44,057 nt of DNA from Acidaminococcus sp050873445 (lineage in GTDB: Bacteria; Bacillota; Negativicutes; Acidaminococcales; Acidaminococcaceae), in contig NZ_JBNMIU010000011.1 of assembly GCF_050873445.1 (NCBI RefSeq), positions 1-44,057 on the forward strand. The letters are read 5' to 3'. The first letter of the stretch is position 1. Each line of letters starts with the position of its first letter. Below, one piece after another: positions 15,418 to 24,046 of this stretch. The notes beneath the pieces are model-generated. The model made no database searches. It saw only the letters and a program-made list of their open reading frames with translations, and was not told the DNA's origin. Both the position numbers and the translations under genes were made by a program.

Positions 15418-16824
15418 ATGTCACAACTTCTCACCACGATCGATGACGTCATGTATTACCCCATCCTGATCATCGTCCTGCTGGTGGCTGGTCTGTTCTT
15501 TACGGTACGGACCCGGCTGATCCAGTTCCGGTGGTTCCGGCAATGCATCCGTGTCGTCATGCAGAAACCCAACAAGGAAGGTTCTGTTTCTTCTTTCCAG
15601 GCCCTGATGGTTTCCACCGCATCCCGGGTAGGGACCGGTAACATCATCGGTATTTCTACCGCCCTGTGCCTGGGCGGCTTCGGTGCCGTGTTCTGGATGT
15701 GGGCCATCGCCATCATCGGCGGTGCCACTGCCTTTATCGAAAGCACCCTGGCCCAGGTGTACAAACGGCGGGATGCCAACGGGGACAGCTACGGCGGCCC
15801 GGCGTATTACATCGAAATCGCCCTGCATAACAAACTGCTGGCCAGCGCTTTCGCCTTTTTCCTGATCATTACCTACGCCGGCGGTTTCAACGCCCTGGCT
15901 TCCTACAACCTGCAGTCCACCTTCAGTGTGTACGGGTTCTATGACAAAGCCACCACGCCCTGGATCATCGGGGGTGTCCTGGCACTTTTGGTAGGCTACT
16001 GCCTGGTGGGCGGCGGCAAGCGGATCATGCGCGTGACCGAAATCCTGGTTCCTTTCATGGGCGTGCTGTACGTGCTGCTGTCTCTGGTGATCATCGTGAT
16101 GCACCTGAACATGGTTCCCACGGTGCTGGGTGCCATGTTCGCCGATGCCTTCGACTTCCAGAAGATCCTGGGCGGCATCAGCGGCTCCTGCCTGATGTAC
16201 GGCATCAAACGGGGCCTGTATTCCAACGAAGCCGGTGTGGGGTCTGCCCCTAACGCCGCTGCTGCTGCCGATGTTGCCCATCCGGCACAGCAGGGTCTGG
16301 TGCAGATGCTGTCCGTCTTCATCGACACCCTGCTGTGCACCTCCACGGCTCTGATGTGCATGTTCTCCGGCGTGGTTCCCACCAAGGCACTGGCTGGTGC
16401 TCCCTATGTACAGAAAGCCACCCAGGTGGACTTCGGGTCTTTCGGACCAATTATGATCACTGTGGCCATGGTACTGTTTGCCTTCACCACCCTGATCGGC
16501 AACCTGTTCTATGTGGACAACTGCCTGGCCTACCTGAACGGCAAGAAGACACCCGGCAAGGGCTTCATGAAACTGTTCAAGCTGGTGGCTGTGCTGGTGA
16601 TCTTCGTGGGCGCCGGCATGTCCATGGATAATGCCTGGGCAGTGGCTGATATCTGCATGGGCTTCATGTGCCTGATCAACGTTCCTTCCATCCTGGCCAT
16701 GAACGGGACTGCCATTGCCGTCATGGACGACTATGGCCGCCAGCTGGATGCAGGGGTGGAAAACCCTGTATTCAAAGCCAAAAACATCGGGCTGGATGAA
16801 TCCGACCTGGAATACTGGAAATAA
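15418..16824 (+). CDS. Sodium:alanine/glycine symporter, AGCS family
   Basis: A 468-residue polytopic transporter that takes up alanine, glycine or related amino acids with sodium. Family signatures include the SRVGTGNIIG segment near residue 65, YGGPAYYIE, KRIMRVTEILVPFMG and the long GLYSNEAGVGSAPNAAAAADVAHPAQQG block. About ten hydrophobic helices are visible and the length is normal. Codon use is strongly biased toward C-ending codons, more than in neighbouring genes, suggesting high expression. This would suit an amino-acid-fermenting organism. ATG 15418 follows AAAGGGAGGA. It is a single gene bounded by a leader hairpin and a strong terminator, and appears unrelated to the envelope genes upstream. 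Confidence 0.92.
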   Translation: MSQLLTTIDDVMYYPILIIVLLVAGLFFTVRTRLIQFRWFRQCIRVVMQKPNKEGSVSSFQALMVSTASRVGTGNIIGISTALCLGGFGAVFWMWAIAIIGGATAFIESTLAQVYKRRDANGDSYGGPAYYIEIALHNKLLASAFAFFLIITYAGGFNALASYNLQSTFSVYGFYDKATTPWIIGGVLALLVGYCLVGGGKRIMRVTEILVPFMGVLYVLLSLVIIVMHLNMVPTVLGAMFADAFDFQKILGGISGSCLMYGIKRGLYSNEAGVGSAPNAAAAADVAHPAQQGLVQMLSVFIDTLLCTSTALMCMFSGVVPTKALAGAPYVQKATQVDFGSFGPIMITVAMVLFAFTTLIGNLFYVDNCLAYLNGKKTPGKGFMKLFKLVAVLVIFVGAGMSMDNAWAVADICMGFMCLINVPSILAMNGTAIAVMDDYGRQLDAGVENPVFKAKNIGLDESDLEYWK

Positions 16825-16834
16825 GCGTTTTCCC

Positions 16835-16872
16835 AAAGCCGCTTCCGCTCCTCACGGAAGCGGCTTTTTCTG
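16835..16872 (+). terminator. Strong intrinsic terminator after the AGCS symporter
   Basis: A perfect 13-bp G+C-rich stem (16835-16847 with 16855-16867) with a 7-base loop runs into TTTTT. It separates the symporter from the trigger factor promoter. Confidence 0.9.
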
Positions 16873-16880
16873 ACTTTTGG

Positions 16881-16909
16881 TTGCGTATTTCAACCTTTTG
16901 TGCTATGCT
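16881..16909 (+). promoter_or_regulatory. Promoter of tig
   Basis: TTGCGT (16881-16886) and TATGCT (16904-16909) are 17 bp apart, about 90 bp before the tig start codon. The remaining leader to 16998 shows no clear hairpin or riboswitch. Confidence 0.6.
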
Positions 16910-16998
16910 ATATGAGCGGTTTTTTAAGCAATTACAGACAGACTGTTAAGCATCCAATATGAATAATGGCTGACAGCATGTGAGGAGGATTTTTTTAA

Positions 16999-18321
16999 AT
17001 GAGCGTTTCCGTAGAAAGAAAAGGTAATGAAGCAACTCTGAAAGTATCTTTGCCGGTAGAAGACGTAGCCAAAGCCTTTGAAAAAGCAGTTGCCAAGATC
17101 AATAAACAAGTAACGATCCCTGGCTTCCGTAAAGGCAAAGCACCCCGCCGGGTACTAGAACTGCACGTTGGCAAAGATGCCGTCAAAGAAGAAGCCTTTG
17201 AAATCGCTGCCAATGAACAATATAGAGAAGCCCTGAAAGAAAACTCCTGGGTGCCTGTTTCCGATCCTGAAATCAAAGATTCCACCTTCGAAGAAGGCAA
17301 ACCCATGGAAATGACCCTGACTGTGACCCTGCGTCCGGAACCGGAACTGGGTGAATACAAGGGCCTGGAAGTGGAAAAGAAAGAAAAGGAAATCACTGAC
17401 GCGGATGTAGATCAAGAAGTTGAAAATCTGCAGAAACGCGCTACCAAAATGGTAGAAGCTCCGGAAGGCAAAGCCCTGGAAAAAGGCGACCTGTCCATCA
17501 TCGATTTTGCCGGCACCATCGACGGCAAGGCTTTTGAAGGCGGCGAAGGCAAGGGCTATCCTCTGGAAGTGGGCAGCGGCAGCTTCATCCCCGGCTTCGA
17601 AGATCAGCTGGTAGGCCTGAAAAAGGGCGAATCCACGGATGTGGACGTAACCTTCCCGGAAGATTACGCAGCCAAGGAACTGGCTGGTAAAAAGGCTGTA
17701 TTCAAAGTTACCGTACAGGACGTGAAAGTCAAGGACGTTCCTGAAGTGACCGATGAACTGATCGCTGCCAACAGCGACAGCAAGACCGTTGCTGAATTCC
17801 GTGAAAAGACCATGGACCGCATGAAGAAGGCTGAAGCCCAGCGCGCCCAGTCCGCTTACGAAGCTGACCTGATCAAAAAGGCTGTGGACAACGCCAAATT
17901 CGAAGTCCCTGATGTGATGGTTACCCAAAGAGCCAACCAGATGATGGACGAACTGGCCATGAACCTGGAACAGCATAAGATGAGCCTGCCCCTGTACCTG
18001 CAATATCTGGGCAAAGATGTGAAGACCTACCGGGATGAACAGAAACCTGTAGCTCTGGAAAACATCAAGACCGATCTGGTACTGGATGCCATCGCTCTGA
18101 AGGAAGAAATCAAAGTTTCTGAAGACGAAATCCGCAAGGAAATGGAACAACTGGGTGCTATGCACGGCGCTACTCTGAGACAGGTCGAAAAGATCGTCAA
18201 GGAAAATGGTTCTCTGGCTGTGCTGGTTGCCAACATTGCCCGCCGGAAAGCAGCCCGTCTGGTCATCGACAGCGCCAAGAACGCTCCGAAGGCTGAAGAA
18301 GCTGCTGCTGAAGAAAAATAA
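16999..18321 (+). CDS. tig: Trigger factor, ribosome-associated chaperone and prolyl isomerase
   Basis: Binds at the ribosome exit and helps nascent chains fold. The 440-residue protein has the three expected parts: an N-terminal ribosome-binding domain with the GFRKGKAP signature near residue 42, a central FKBP-type isomerase domain (GDLSIIDFAGTIDGKAFEGG region, about 160-240) and a helical C-terminal chaperone domain ending in an acidic EEAAAEEK tail. It is first in a tig-clpP-clpX-lon-engB run, a standard arrangement linking folding and proteolysis. Its codons end mostly in C or G and favour common amino-acid codons, consistent with high expression. ATG 16999 follows GAGGAGG with a slightly long spacer. 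Confidence 0.97.
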   Translation: MSVSVERKGNEATLKVSLPVEDVAKAFEKAVAKINKQVTIPGFRKGKAPRRVLELHVGKDAVKEEAFEIAANEQYREALKENSWVPVSDPEIKDSTFEEGKPMEMTLTVTLRPEPELGEYKGLEVEKKEKEITDADVDQEVENLQKRATKMVEAPEGKALEKGDLSIIDFAGTIDGKAFEGGEGKGYPLEVGSGSFIPGFEDQLVGLKKGESTDVDVTFPEDYAAKELAGKKAVFKVTVQDVKVKDVPEVTDELIAANSDSKTVAEFREKTMDRMKKAEAQRAQSAYEADLIKKAVDNAKFEVPDVMVTQRANQMMDELAMNLEQHKMSLPLYLQYLGKDVKTYRDEQKPVALENIKTDLVLDAIALKEEIKVSEDEIRKEMEQLGAMHGATLRQVEKIVKENGSLAVLVANIARRKAARLVIDSAKNAPKAEEAAAEEK

Positions 18322-18342
18322 GACCTGTTGGAGGTGGACGGC

Positions 18343-18936
18343 ATGAGCTATGTGCCTATTGTGGTGGAACAGACCAGTAAGGGCGAACGGAGCTATGATA
18401 TCTATTCCCGGCTGCTGAAAGACCGCATCATCTTTGTGACCGGAGAAATCGAAGATCACATGGCCAACCTGATCATTGCCCAGCTGCTGTTCCTGGAATC
18501 CGAGGATCCGGATAAGGATGTCCATCTCTATATCAACAGCCCCGGCGGCAGTGTCAGTGCCGGGCTGGCGATTTATGACACCATGCAGTACATCCGGCCG
18601 GATGTGTCCACCATCTGTGTAGGGATGGCGGCTTCCATGGCTTCTGTACTGCTGGCTGCCGGTACGAAGGGAAAACGCTTTGCCCTGCCCCATTCCAGAG
18701 TGATGATCCATCAGCCTCTGGGAGGTGCCCAGGGCCAGGCTACGGACATTGAGATCCATGCCCGTGAAATCCTGCGCATCCGGGAAGAGATGAACGAAAT
18801 CCTGGCGCACCACACCGGCCAGACTCCGGAACAGATCCGGAAGGATACGGAACGGGATCATTTCATGACCGCTGTGGAAGCCGAACAATACGGTCTGATC
18901 GACCAGGTGGTCCATCAGATCAAGAACCCAAAATAA
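18343..18936 (+). CDS. clpP: ATP-dependent Clp protease proteolytic subunit
   Basis: Serine peptidase that forms the double heptameric chamber used by ClpX and other Clp ATPases. At 197 residues the length is canonical, and the catalytic triad is complete: S98 in GMAASMA, H123 in MIHQP and D172 in ERDHFM. The start is ATG 18343 after GGAGGTGG; an in-frame TTG at 18328 would place the ribosome site within the coding region and is rejected. The N-terminus YVPIVVEQT is the usual axial-loop segment. It lies 21 bp after tig and 48 bp before clpX, its partner. Confidence 0.97.
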   Translation: MSYVPIVVEQTSKGERSYDIYSRLLKDRIIFVTGEIEDHMANLIIAQLLFLESEDPDKDVHLYINSPGGSVSAGLAIYDTMQYIRPDVSTICVGMAASMASVLLAAGTKGKRFALPHSRVMIHQPLGGAQGQATDIEIHAREILRIREEMNEILAHHTGQTPEQIRKDTERDHFMTAVEAEQYGLIDQVVHQIKNPK

Positions 18937-18984
18937 GGGGTAGGACCTTAACCATCTTGCCCTGACTGTAAGGAGGGGATCCAG

Positions 18985-20262
18985 ATGGGATACGATGATC
19001 ACAACAATCTGGACGGACCAGACTATACCTGTTCTTTCTGCGGCAAGAAGCAGAGCCAGGTGAAAAAACTGATCGCCGGCCATAATGTGTTTATTTGTGA
19101 TGAATGTGTTGCCCTGTGCAACGAAATGCTGGAAAAGGACCTGAAGGGGCCGGCGGAGGAACAAATCACCGACCTGCCCAAGCCCCGGGAAATCAAGGCC
19201 ATCCTGGACGAATACGTCATCGGCCAGGATGAAGCCAAGAAGACCCTGGCAGTAGCGGTGTACAACCACTACAAGCGGATCAACTACGAACAGGGACAGC
19301 ACCGGGACGATGTGGAACTGCAGAAGTCCAACATCCTGATGCTGGGGCCCACTGGCAGCGGTAAGACCCTGCTGGCCCAGACCCTGGCCAAGATCCTGAA
19401 GGTACCCTTTGCCATTGCCGACGCCACCAGCCTGACAGAAGCCGGGTATGTGGGCGAAGACGTGGAAAATATCCTGCTGCGGCTGATTCAGAATGCGGAT
19501 TACGATATCGAGCGGGCCGAACGGGGAATCATCTACATCGATGAAATCGATAAGATTTCCCGGAAATCGGAAAACCCTTCCATTACACGGGATGTATCCG
19601 GTGAAGGGGTCCAGCAGGCCCTGCTGAAGATCCTGGAAGGGACCGTGGCCAACGTGCCGCCGCAAGGTGGCCGGAAGCATCCCCATCAGGAACTGATCCA
19701 GATCGATACCACCAATATCCTGTTCATCTGCGGCGGTGCTTTTGCCGGACTGGAAAACGTGATCAACGCCCGTACCGGCAAGAAGAGCATGGGCTTCGGG
19801 GCCGATATTCCCACCCAGGCCGAGAAGAAGAGCGAGAACCCCTTCCGGCATGCACTTCCCGAAGACTTCGTGAAGTACGGGCTGATCCCCGAATTCGTGG
19901 GACGGCTTCCGGTGGTGGTCACCCTGGACAACCTGGACGAAAAAGCCCTGGTACAGATCCTGACGGAGCCGAAGAACGCCCTGACCAAGCAGTACGAACA
20001 CCTGCTGGCCATGGACCACGTGGAACTGGACTTCGAGGATGACGCACTGAAAGCCATCGCTCATGAGGCACTGGCCCGGAACGCCGGCGCCAGAGGGCTG
20101 CGGGCCATCATCGAAGGCATCATGAAGAACGTGATGTACGAGGTTCCCAGCCGGGATAACGTGGAAAAATGCATCGTGACAGCCGATGTGGTCACCAAAC
20201 ACAAAGACCCCAAACTGCTGCTCAAAAAACAAGATAAGACGGATACAAGAAAAAATGCCTAG
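18985..20262 (+). CDS. clpX: ATP-dependent Clp protease ATP-binding subunit ClpX
   Basis: AAA+ unfoldase that delivers tagged substrates to ClpP. The 425-residue protein has an N-terminal C4 zinc domain (CSFCGKK and CDECVALC), Walker A GPTGSGKT, Walker B IIYIDEIDK, the pore-loop GYVGED and the ClpP-docking IGF-type loop, here KSMGFGADI near residue 270. The sensor region ARGLRAIIEG is intact. ATG 18985 follows AAGGAGGGG. The gene closes with an intrinsic terminator, so lon probably has partly separate transcription. Confidence 0.97.
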   Translation: MGYDDHNNLDGPDYTCSFCGKKQSQVKKLIAGHNVFICDECVALCNEMLEKDLKGPAEEQITDLPKPREIKAILDEYVIGQDEAKKTLAVAVYNHYKRINYEQGQHRDDVELQKSNILMLGPTGSGKTLLAQTLAKILKVPFAIADATSLTEAGYVGEDVENILLRLIQNADYDIERAERGIIYIDEIDKISRKSENPSITRDVSGEGVQQALLKILEGTVANVPPQGGRKHPHQELIQIDTTNILFICGGAFAGLENVINARTGKKSMGFGADIPTQAEKKSENPFRHALPEDFVKYGLIPEFVGRLPVVVTLDNLDEKALVQILTEPKNALTKQYEHLLAMDHVELDFEDDALKAIAHEALARNAGARGLRAIIEGIMKNVMYEVPSRDNVEKCIVTADVVTKHKDPKLLLKKQDKTDTRKNA

Positions 20263-20268
20263 GGAAAA

Positions 20269-20304
20269 GGAAAAGGGGTGCTGGCATCCCTTTTCCCTTT
20301 TTCT
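20269..20304 (+). terminator. Terminator between clpX and lon
   Basis: The stem 20269-20280 with 20285-20296 (one G-T pair) closes a CTGG loop, followed by CTTTTTCT. It begins seven bases after the clpX stop and lies only about 30 bp before the lon start, leaving little room for a separate promoter. Read-through is likely. Confidence 0.75.
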
Positions 20305-20331
20305 CTATTTCGATAAGGACGGTGAAACGAT

Positions 20332-22650
20332 ATGTTGGAAGCCAATACCATGAGACTGCCGCTGCTGCCCCTGCGGGGCACCCTGGTCTTTCCGGGTATG
20401 ATCATCAACCTGGACGTGGGCCGGGAACGCTCCATCAAGGCGGTAGAAACGGCCATGAATATGACCAAGCGCATCTGCCTGGTGACCCAGAAACAGGCGG
20501 AGGAGAAGAACCCCACGGCCAGCAGCCTGTACAACTTCGGTGTGATCGCGGAAGTGAAACAGCTGCTGAAGCTGCCCAATGGCGCTATGCGGATCCTGGT
20601 GGAAGGACTCTCCCGGGTGGAAGTCATTTCTGTCGTGGATGCAGCCGGGATGAATATGGAAGCCTATGTGGCCGTAAAGGAAGATGTCAACGACCATTCC
20701 GCTGAAGTAGAAGCTCTGAAGCGCATGCTGGTGGAAACCTTTGAAAAATGGGTGCTGGCCAGCAAGAAGGTGAACACGGAAGTCCTGCTGACCTTTAAAG
20801 ACCAGCCCGACCCCGGCAAGATTGCGGATATGATCGCCGGGTATCTGACCATCGACATCGCCGACAAGGAGAAAATCCTGGAAGCGGCGGATGTCAAGGA
20901 ACGGCTGAATCTGCTGTACGGGTTCCTGTGCAAGGAACTGGAAATCGTGAACCTGGAGAAGGACATTTCCCAGCAGGTGCGGAAACAGATTGAACAGAAC
21001 CAGCGGGAATACTACCTGCGGGAACAGCTGAAAGCCATCAACAAGGAACTGGACGAAGGCGGCGAAAAGGGCGCCGAAGTCAAAGAATACCAGGACAAAA
21101 TGAAGAAGCTGAAGCTGCCCAAGGATGTGAAGGAAAAGCTGGACAAGGAACTGGACCGGCTGTACAAGATGCCTCCCATGATGGCCGAAAGCGCTGTGAT
21201 CCGGAACTATCTGGATACGGTGCTGAGCCTGCCCTGGAGCAAGATGACCCAGGACAACTACGACCTCAAGAAGGCGGCTGCGGTGCTTGACAAAGATCAT
21301 TACGGTCTGAAAAAGGTCAAGGAACGGATCCTGGATTACCTGGCTGTACGGGCACTGACCAAGAGCAACCGGGGACCCATCATCTGCCTGGTGGGACCTC
21401 CCGGCGTTGGCAAGACCAGCCTGGCCCAGAGCATTGCCCGGGCTGTGAACCGGAAATTCACCCGGATTTCCCTGGGCGGTATCCGGGATGAAGCAGAAAT
21501 CCGAGGGCACCGCCGGACCTACATCGGGGCCATGCCCGGCCGTCTGATCAACGGAATGATCGACTGCGGCAGCGACAACCCGGTGTTCCTGCTGGATGAA
21601 GTGGACAAAATGGGGGCTGACTTCCGGGGCGATCCGGCTTCTGCCCTGCTGGAAGTGCTGGATCCGGAACAGAACAGCCATTTCAGTGACCACTATATCG
21701 AATTCCCCTATGACATGAGCAACGTGTTCTGGATCGTAACCGCCAATACAGTGGAAACCATCCCGCCGGCTCTGCTGGACCGGCTGGAAGTCATCGAACT
21801 GTCCAGCTATACCGATGAGGAAAAACTGAAGATCGCCCAGCTGTACCTGCTGCCCAAGGAACGGAAGGCCAACGGCCTGACCGGCAGACAGCTGAGCCTG
21901 GGTGCCGCCTCCATCCAGCATATCATCCGGGATTACACCCGGGAGGCCGGTGTGCGGAACCTGGAACGGAAGATTGCTACCGTCTGCCGGAAGGCAGCCC
22001 GGAAAATCGTGGAGGATGGCGTGACCAAAGTTTCTGTGACTCCGGCTCATTTGAAGGAATACCTGGGACCGGCCATCTTCCTGGAAAGCGATATGCGGGC
22101 CAAATCGGAAGTGGGCGTCTGCACCGGGCTGGCCTGGACCAGTGTAGGCGGCGAACTGCTGAAGATCGAAGTGGTGGTCTGCGAAGGCAAGGGGAAACTG
22201 GTGCTTACCGGGCAGCTGGGCGACGTGATGAAGGAAAGTGCCCAGGCGGCCTTTACCTACATCCGGTCCCGGGCCAAGGAACTTGGCCTGGCTCCTGACT
22301 TCAATGAAAAGGTGGACATCCATATCCACGTGCCGGAAGGGGCCATTCCTAAGGACGGGCCTTCTGCCGGTATCACCATGGCTACGGCCATGGAAAGCGC
22401 TCTGACCAAACGGAAGGTGAAGGCCGATCTGGCCATGACGGGCGAAATTACCATCACCGGTCATGTATTGCCCATTGGCGGCTTGAAGGAAAAAGTACTG
22501 GCTGCTCACCGGTATCGGGTAAAGACGGTGCTGATCCCCCGCCAGAACCAGCAGGATCTGGAGGAAATCCCGGAGAAGGTCCGGAACGATATGACCTTCA
22601 TTCCGGTGGACAGCATGGACCAGGTGACCAAACTGGCCCTGGAGGACTGA
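20332..22650 (+). CDS. lon: ATP-dependent Lon protease
   Basis: A 772-residue LonA protease that degrades misfolded and regulatory proteins. It has an N-terminal LON substrate-binding domain starting at RLPLLPLRG, a coiled middle region (REYYLREQLKAINKEL), an AAA+ module with Walker A GPPGVGKT at 355-362, and a C-terminal peptidase domain with the catalytic dyad S678 (DGPSAG) and K721 (GGLKEK). Length and architecture are standard. It lies downstream of clpX and overlaps nothing; the engB ATG follows the stop after one base, so the two are translationally coupled. Confidence 0.97.
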   Translation: MLEANTMRLPLLPLRGTLVFPGMIINLDVGRERSIKAVETAMNMTKRICLVTQKQAEEKNPTASSLYNFGVIAEVKQLLKLPNGAMRILVEGLSRVEVISVVDAAGMNMEAYVAVKEDVNDHSAEVEALKRMLVETFEKWVLASKKVNTEVLLTFKDQPDPGKIADMIAGYLTIDIADKEKILEAADVKERLNLLYGFLCKELEIVNLEKDISQQVRKQIEQNQREYYLREQLKAINKELDEGGEKGAEVKEYQDKMKKLKLPKDVKEKLDKELDRLYKMPPMMAESAVIRNYLDTVLSLPWSKMTQDNYDLKKAAAVLDKDHYGLKKVKERILDYLAVRALTKSNRGPIICLVGPPGVGKTSLAQSIARAVNRKFTRISLGGIRDEAEIRGHRRTYIGAMPGRLINGMIDCGSDNPVFLLDEVDKMGADFRGDPASALLEVLDPEQNSHFSDHYIEFPYDMSNVFWIVTANTVETIPPALLDRLEVIELSSYTDEEKLKIAQLYLLPKERKANGLTGRQLSLGAASIQHIIRDYTREAGVRNLERKIATVCRKAARKIVEDGVTKVSVTPAHLKEYLGPAIFLESDMRAKSEVGVCTGLAWTSVGGELLKIEVVVCEGKGKLVLTGQLGDVMKESAQAAFTYIRSRAKELGLAPDFNEKVDIHIHVPEGAIPKDGPSAGITMATAMESALTKRKVKADLAMTGEITITGHVLPIGGLKEKVLAAHRYRVKTVLIPRQNQQDLEEIPEKVRNDMTFIPVDSMDQVTKLALED

Positions 22651-22651
22651 T

Positions 22652-23281
22652 ATGGCAGGGAACCAGTGGGATATTATCGGCGCCAGCTATGTGGCCTCTG
22701 CCGTAAAAGCCACCCAGTATCCCCAGGATACCATTGATGAAGTGGCGTTTATCGGCCGCAGCAATGTGGGGAAATCTTCTCTGCTGAACTCACTGGCCCG
22801 GCGGAAAGGCCTGGCCAGGGTGAGCAGTTCGCCGGGAAAGACCCAGACCATCAACTTCTATTCCTTCCAGGCCAAGCGGACCCGGGAGGAGCAGGCGGAG
22901 CGGCATACCTTCTATGCGGTGGACCTGCCCGGTTACGGGTTTGCACGGACCAGCAAGGGGAACAAGGAACAGTGGTCGGCTTTTATCTGTAAGTATATGG
23001 AGAATTCTCCGTACCTGAAACTGGTCTGCGTCCTCATGGACATCCGGCACGCACCCATGGAAAGCGATATCGACTGTTATCAGTGGCTGCTGAACCTGGG
23101 GCTGCCCATTATGATCATCTTGACGAAGAGTGACAAGCTGAGCAAGGGTGCGGTGGTCAGCCAGACGGCTCTCTATCGGAAGACCTTCGGGCTGGATGAG
23201 AATCGGCTCATCGCCTACAGTTCCACCAATCACAACGCAAGAAAAGATCTGATCGGCAGGATCATGGAGTATCTGGTATGA
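22652..23281 (+). CDS. engB: Ribosome biogenesis GTPase EngB/YsxC
   Basis: Essential small GTPase for 50S subunit assembly. The 209-residue protein has G1 GRSNVGKSS near residue 34, the G2 threonine in SSPGKTQTINFY, G3 DLPGYG, G4 TKSD and a G5-like SSTN. The N-terminal ASYVASAVKATQYP matches the family. It starts one base after the lon stop with GGAGG at 22641-22645 inside the end of lon. The lon-engB pairing is common in Firmicutes. A perfect palindrome follows within three bases of the stop. Confidence 0.95.
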   Translation: MAGNQWDIIGASYVASAVKATQYPQDTIDEVAFIGRSNVGKSSLLNSLARRKGLARVSSSPGKTQTINFYSFQAKRTREEQAERHTFYAVDLPGYGFARTSKGNKEQWSAFICKYMENSPYLKLVCVLMDIRHAPMESDIDCYQWLLNLGLPIMIILTKSDKLSKGAVVSQTALYRKTFGLDENRLIAYSSTNHNARKDLIGRIMEYLV

Positions 23282-23283
23282 AC

Positions 23284-23319
23284 AAAGCGAGGTTGTTGCA
23301 ATTGCAACAACCTCGCTTT
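23284..23319 (+). terminator. Perfect 36-base palindrome after engB, terminator-like without a T-tract
   Basis: An 18-bp perfect inverted repeat centred at 23301/23302, with arms AAAGCGAGGTTGTTGCAA and its complement and no spacer. It lies directly after the engB stop and before the NUDIX gene. The lack of a poly-T run argues against a classical terminator. It may end transcription weakly, protect the mRNA 3' end, or bind a dimeric protein. Confidence 0.55.
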
Positions 23320-23386
23320 ACTGTTCCTCAAAAATATTGTACAATTCTGTTATGTTCGAAACAAAATGAAAACAAGGGGGCTTACC

Positions 23387-24046
23387 ATGACACAGGAAAT
23401 GAAACAACGGACCGCACTGCAGTCGCTCTGGCCGGACCAGCGCCAGCGGGTGGACAGGAGCCTGAAGCTGTGGGAGAGCGCTGTGCTGCTGCCCCTGCGC
23501 TGGACGAAACACGGGTGGGAAATCCTGTTTGAGGTCCGGTCTGCCAAAATGCACTGGCAGCCGGGGGATATCTGCTTCCCCGGGGGCCATCGGGAGGAAA
23601 CGGATCCCAGTCTGCTGGCCACGGCTCTGCGGGAAACCCGGGAAGAACTGGGTATCCCGGAAAAGGACATCCAGGTATTGGGCCCTCTGGATTATTTCTA
23701 TGGGTATTCCGGCCCCCTGATCTATCCCTTTGCCGGGATCTTGCCAGATAAAGCTCCCCTTGTGATCGATCAAAATGAAGTGGCAGAGGTGTTTGCGGTT
23801 CCGCTGAAAGAGCTGCTGGCCATGGCTCCGGTGGTGGGCAAGATTTCCATCGGCACCCGCCAGGAACTGGGGTTCCCCAGCCAGTGGGCCTACGGGTTCC
23901 AGGAGGGCTGGAATGTGCGCACGGGCTATGAGGTGTTCTTCTACCCCTGGAAGGGGCGAATCATCTGGGGCATTACGGCACGGGTGCTTCACCAGTTTTT
24001 GGAACGGGTGAGGAAGATGAAGAGCCTGCCGGAGCAGGAGAAATAA
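23387..24046 (+). CDS. NUDIX hydrolase, CoA pyrophosphatase-like (NudL/YeaB group)
   Basis: The 219-residue protein has the full NUDIX box (GHREETDPSLLATALRETREELGI, written here as G-x5-E-x7-REx2EExG) preceded by HWQPGDICFPGG, the segment that marks the CoA/acyl-CoA diphosphatase subgroup. It likely cleaves CoA or a similar nucleoside diphosphate derivative using Mg2+ bound by the NUDIX glutamates. I place the start at ATG 23387 after AAGGGGG; an upstream in-frame ATG at 23366 has no ribosome site. Its 3' end overlaps the 3' end of the convergent secretin gene by 74 bases. Substrate assignment is by subgroup only. Confidence 0.85.
   Translation: MTQEMKQRTALQSLWPDQRQRVDRSLKLWESAVLLPLRWTKHGWEILFEVRSAKMHWQPGDICFPGGHREETDPSLLATALRETREELGIPEKDIQVLGPLDYFYGYSGPLIYPFAGILPDKAPLVIDQNEVAEVFAVPLKELLAMAPVVGKISIGTRQELGFPSQWAYGFQEGWNVRTGYEVFFYPWKGRIIWGITARVLHQFLERVRKMKSLPEQEK

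Noticed and set aside
17155..20232. A very long open frame on the minus strand (about 1000 codons)
   Set aside because: It is antisense to tig, clpP and clpX, which have clear family motifs. G+C-rich third positions leave few stop codons on the opposite strand. Its translation is His/Gln/Phe-rich low-information sequence.
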